From Planctomycetota bacterium (lineage in GTDB: Bacteria; Planctomycetota; MHYJ01; JACPRB01): a stretch of DNA of 5,614 bases. A program made the translations under genes and the position numbers. The notes beneath the pieces were generated by a model that did no database searches, was not told the DNA's origin, and saw only the letters and a program-made list of their open reading frames with translations. Below are positions 5,236-5,614 of the stretch, piece by piece; within the stretch, counting starts at the first letter, position 1, and the number at the start of each line of letters is the position of its first letter. The stretch lies in NCBI GenBank assembly GCA_023261405.1, contig JAHFOZ010000357.1, positions 1-5,614 on the forward strand, written 5' to 3'.

Positions 5236-5614
5236 ATGAACAGGATGCTGGCCGTGGCGGCGCTCTGCCTCCCGATCGGCGCCGCCGAGTACACGGTGGA
5301 CGTTCTGAAGGAGGAGGCCCCCAAGGAGCTGGCGGAGGCGGTCCGCAAGGAGATGGCTCCCTCCGGGTCGCGGGTCCTCGAGAAGGAGGGCGGCAAGCCT
5401 CACGCGGACCTCTGGTTCCGGGCCTCGATCCCGCTCGAGGAGGGCGCGGAGTCCCTGATGGTGAAGTACCCCGCGCTCAAGCCGGGGCGGCTCGTGGGGG
5501 CGATCCGCTTCCACGCGAAAGGCGGCGACTACAAGAACCAGCCCATCCCGCCCGGCGTCTATACGATGCGTTACGGCGTACAGCCCGAGGACGGCGACCA
5601 CCAGGGCGTGTCGG
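5236..5614 (+). CDS. N-terminal part of a secreted protein of unknown function (runs off the window)
   Basis: An open frame from ATG 5236 continues to the window edge without a stop, giving 126 residues so far. AGGGG at 5221-5225 is a Shine-Dalgarno candidate, 10 bases upstream. The ATG at 5228 is followed directly by TGA in its own frame and is not the start. MNRMLAVAALCLPIGAA resembles a short Sec signal peptide with cleavage near GAA/EYT (17/18). The mature part is an acidic/basic helical stretch (about 22-50), then a probable beta-rich region containing DLWFRASIPL (58-67), GRLVGAIRFH (84-93) and PPGVYTMRYGVQPEDGDH (105-122). I recall similar GVYTxRYG...DH segments in uncharacterised secreted proteins, but name no family. 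It starts 31 bases after the DUF1326-type stop and is probably co-transcribed with that gene, so both may act in the cell envelope. Confidence 0.75.
   Translation, partial: MNRMLAVAALCLPIGAAEYTVDVLKEEAPKELAEAVRKEMAPSGSRVLEKEGGKPHADLWFRASIPLEEGAESLMVKYPALKPGRLVGAIRFHAKGGDYKNQPIPPGVYTMRYGVQPEDGDHQGVS

Noticed and set aside
4234..5601. A 455-codon minus-strand open frame spanning three + strand genes
   Set aside because: It crosses several gene boundaries, including the promoter region, and shows no motif. It is explained by GC bias.

Overview
The window is high-GC bacterial DNA (by eye well above 60% G+C, with strong G/C preference at third codon positions). All supported genes lie on the + strand. 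I see no RNA genes, CRISPR array, insertion sequence or other mobile element. The protein styles (a Tat-exported three-subunit molybdenum hydroxylase, a secreted DUF1326-type protein, and a short CxxC...CxxC protein) recall Planctomycetes- or Acidobacteria-like genomes. That lineage guess rests on recollection of similar proteins, and the taxon cannot be fixed from this window.

Layout. Positions 29-346 encode a 105-residue protein of unknown function with a zinc-ribbon-like cysteine pattern. A 119-base gap (347-465) holds a 12-base GC palindrome and a plausible sigma70-type promoter. A compact run then follows at 466-4527: a Tat-signal [2Fe-2S] subunit (466-1146), the molybdopterin-binding catalytic subunit (1150-3282), an FAD-binding subunit (3294-4277) and a 79-residue cysteine-rich protein (4288-4527). 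The gaps are 3, 11 and 10 bases and each downstream gene has a good Shine-Dalgarno sequence, so this looks like one operon. A second promoter with a perfect TATAAT straddles the end of the 79-residue gene and should drive a secreted DUF1326-type protein (4561-5205). A further secreted protein starts at 5236 and runs off the window end.

How the genes fit together. The first three operon genes together supply what a xanthine dehydrogenase/aldehyde oxidoreductase-family enzyme needs: two [2Fe-2S] clusters, FAD, and molybdopterin with a GEPP catalytic glutamate. Only the small subunit has a twin-arginine signal, so the folded complex is expected to be carried across the membrane by that subunit, as in the periplasmic aldehyde oxidoreductase PaoABC. 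The FAD subunit has a cysteine-bearing insert after its second FAD motif that resembles the extra [4Fe-4S]-binding insert of PaoB. The active-site loop lacks the CO dehydrogenase signature, so an organic aldehyde or N-heterocycle substrate is more likely, but the substrate cannot be named. No XdhC/PaoD-type maturation chaperone is in the window.

The main unknowns are the 79-residue CxCxC protein translated directly behind the enzyme, and whether the small subunit is also lipid-anchored through Cys43. Most of the window is otherwise recognisable. I do not see strong evidence of a wholly new system.
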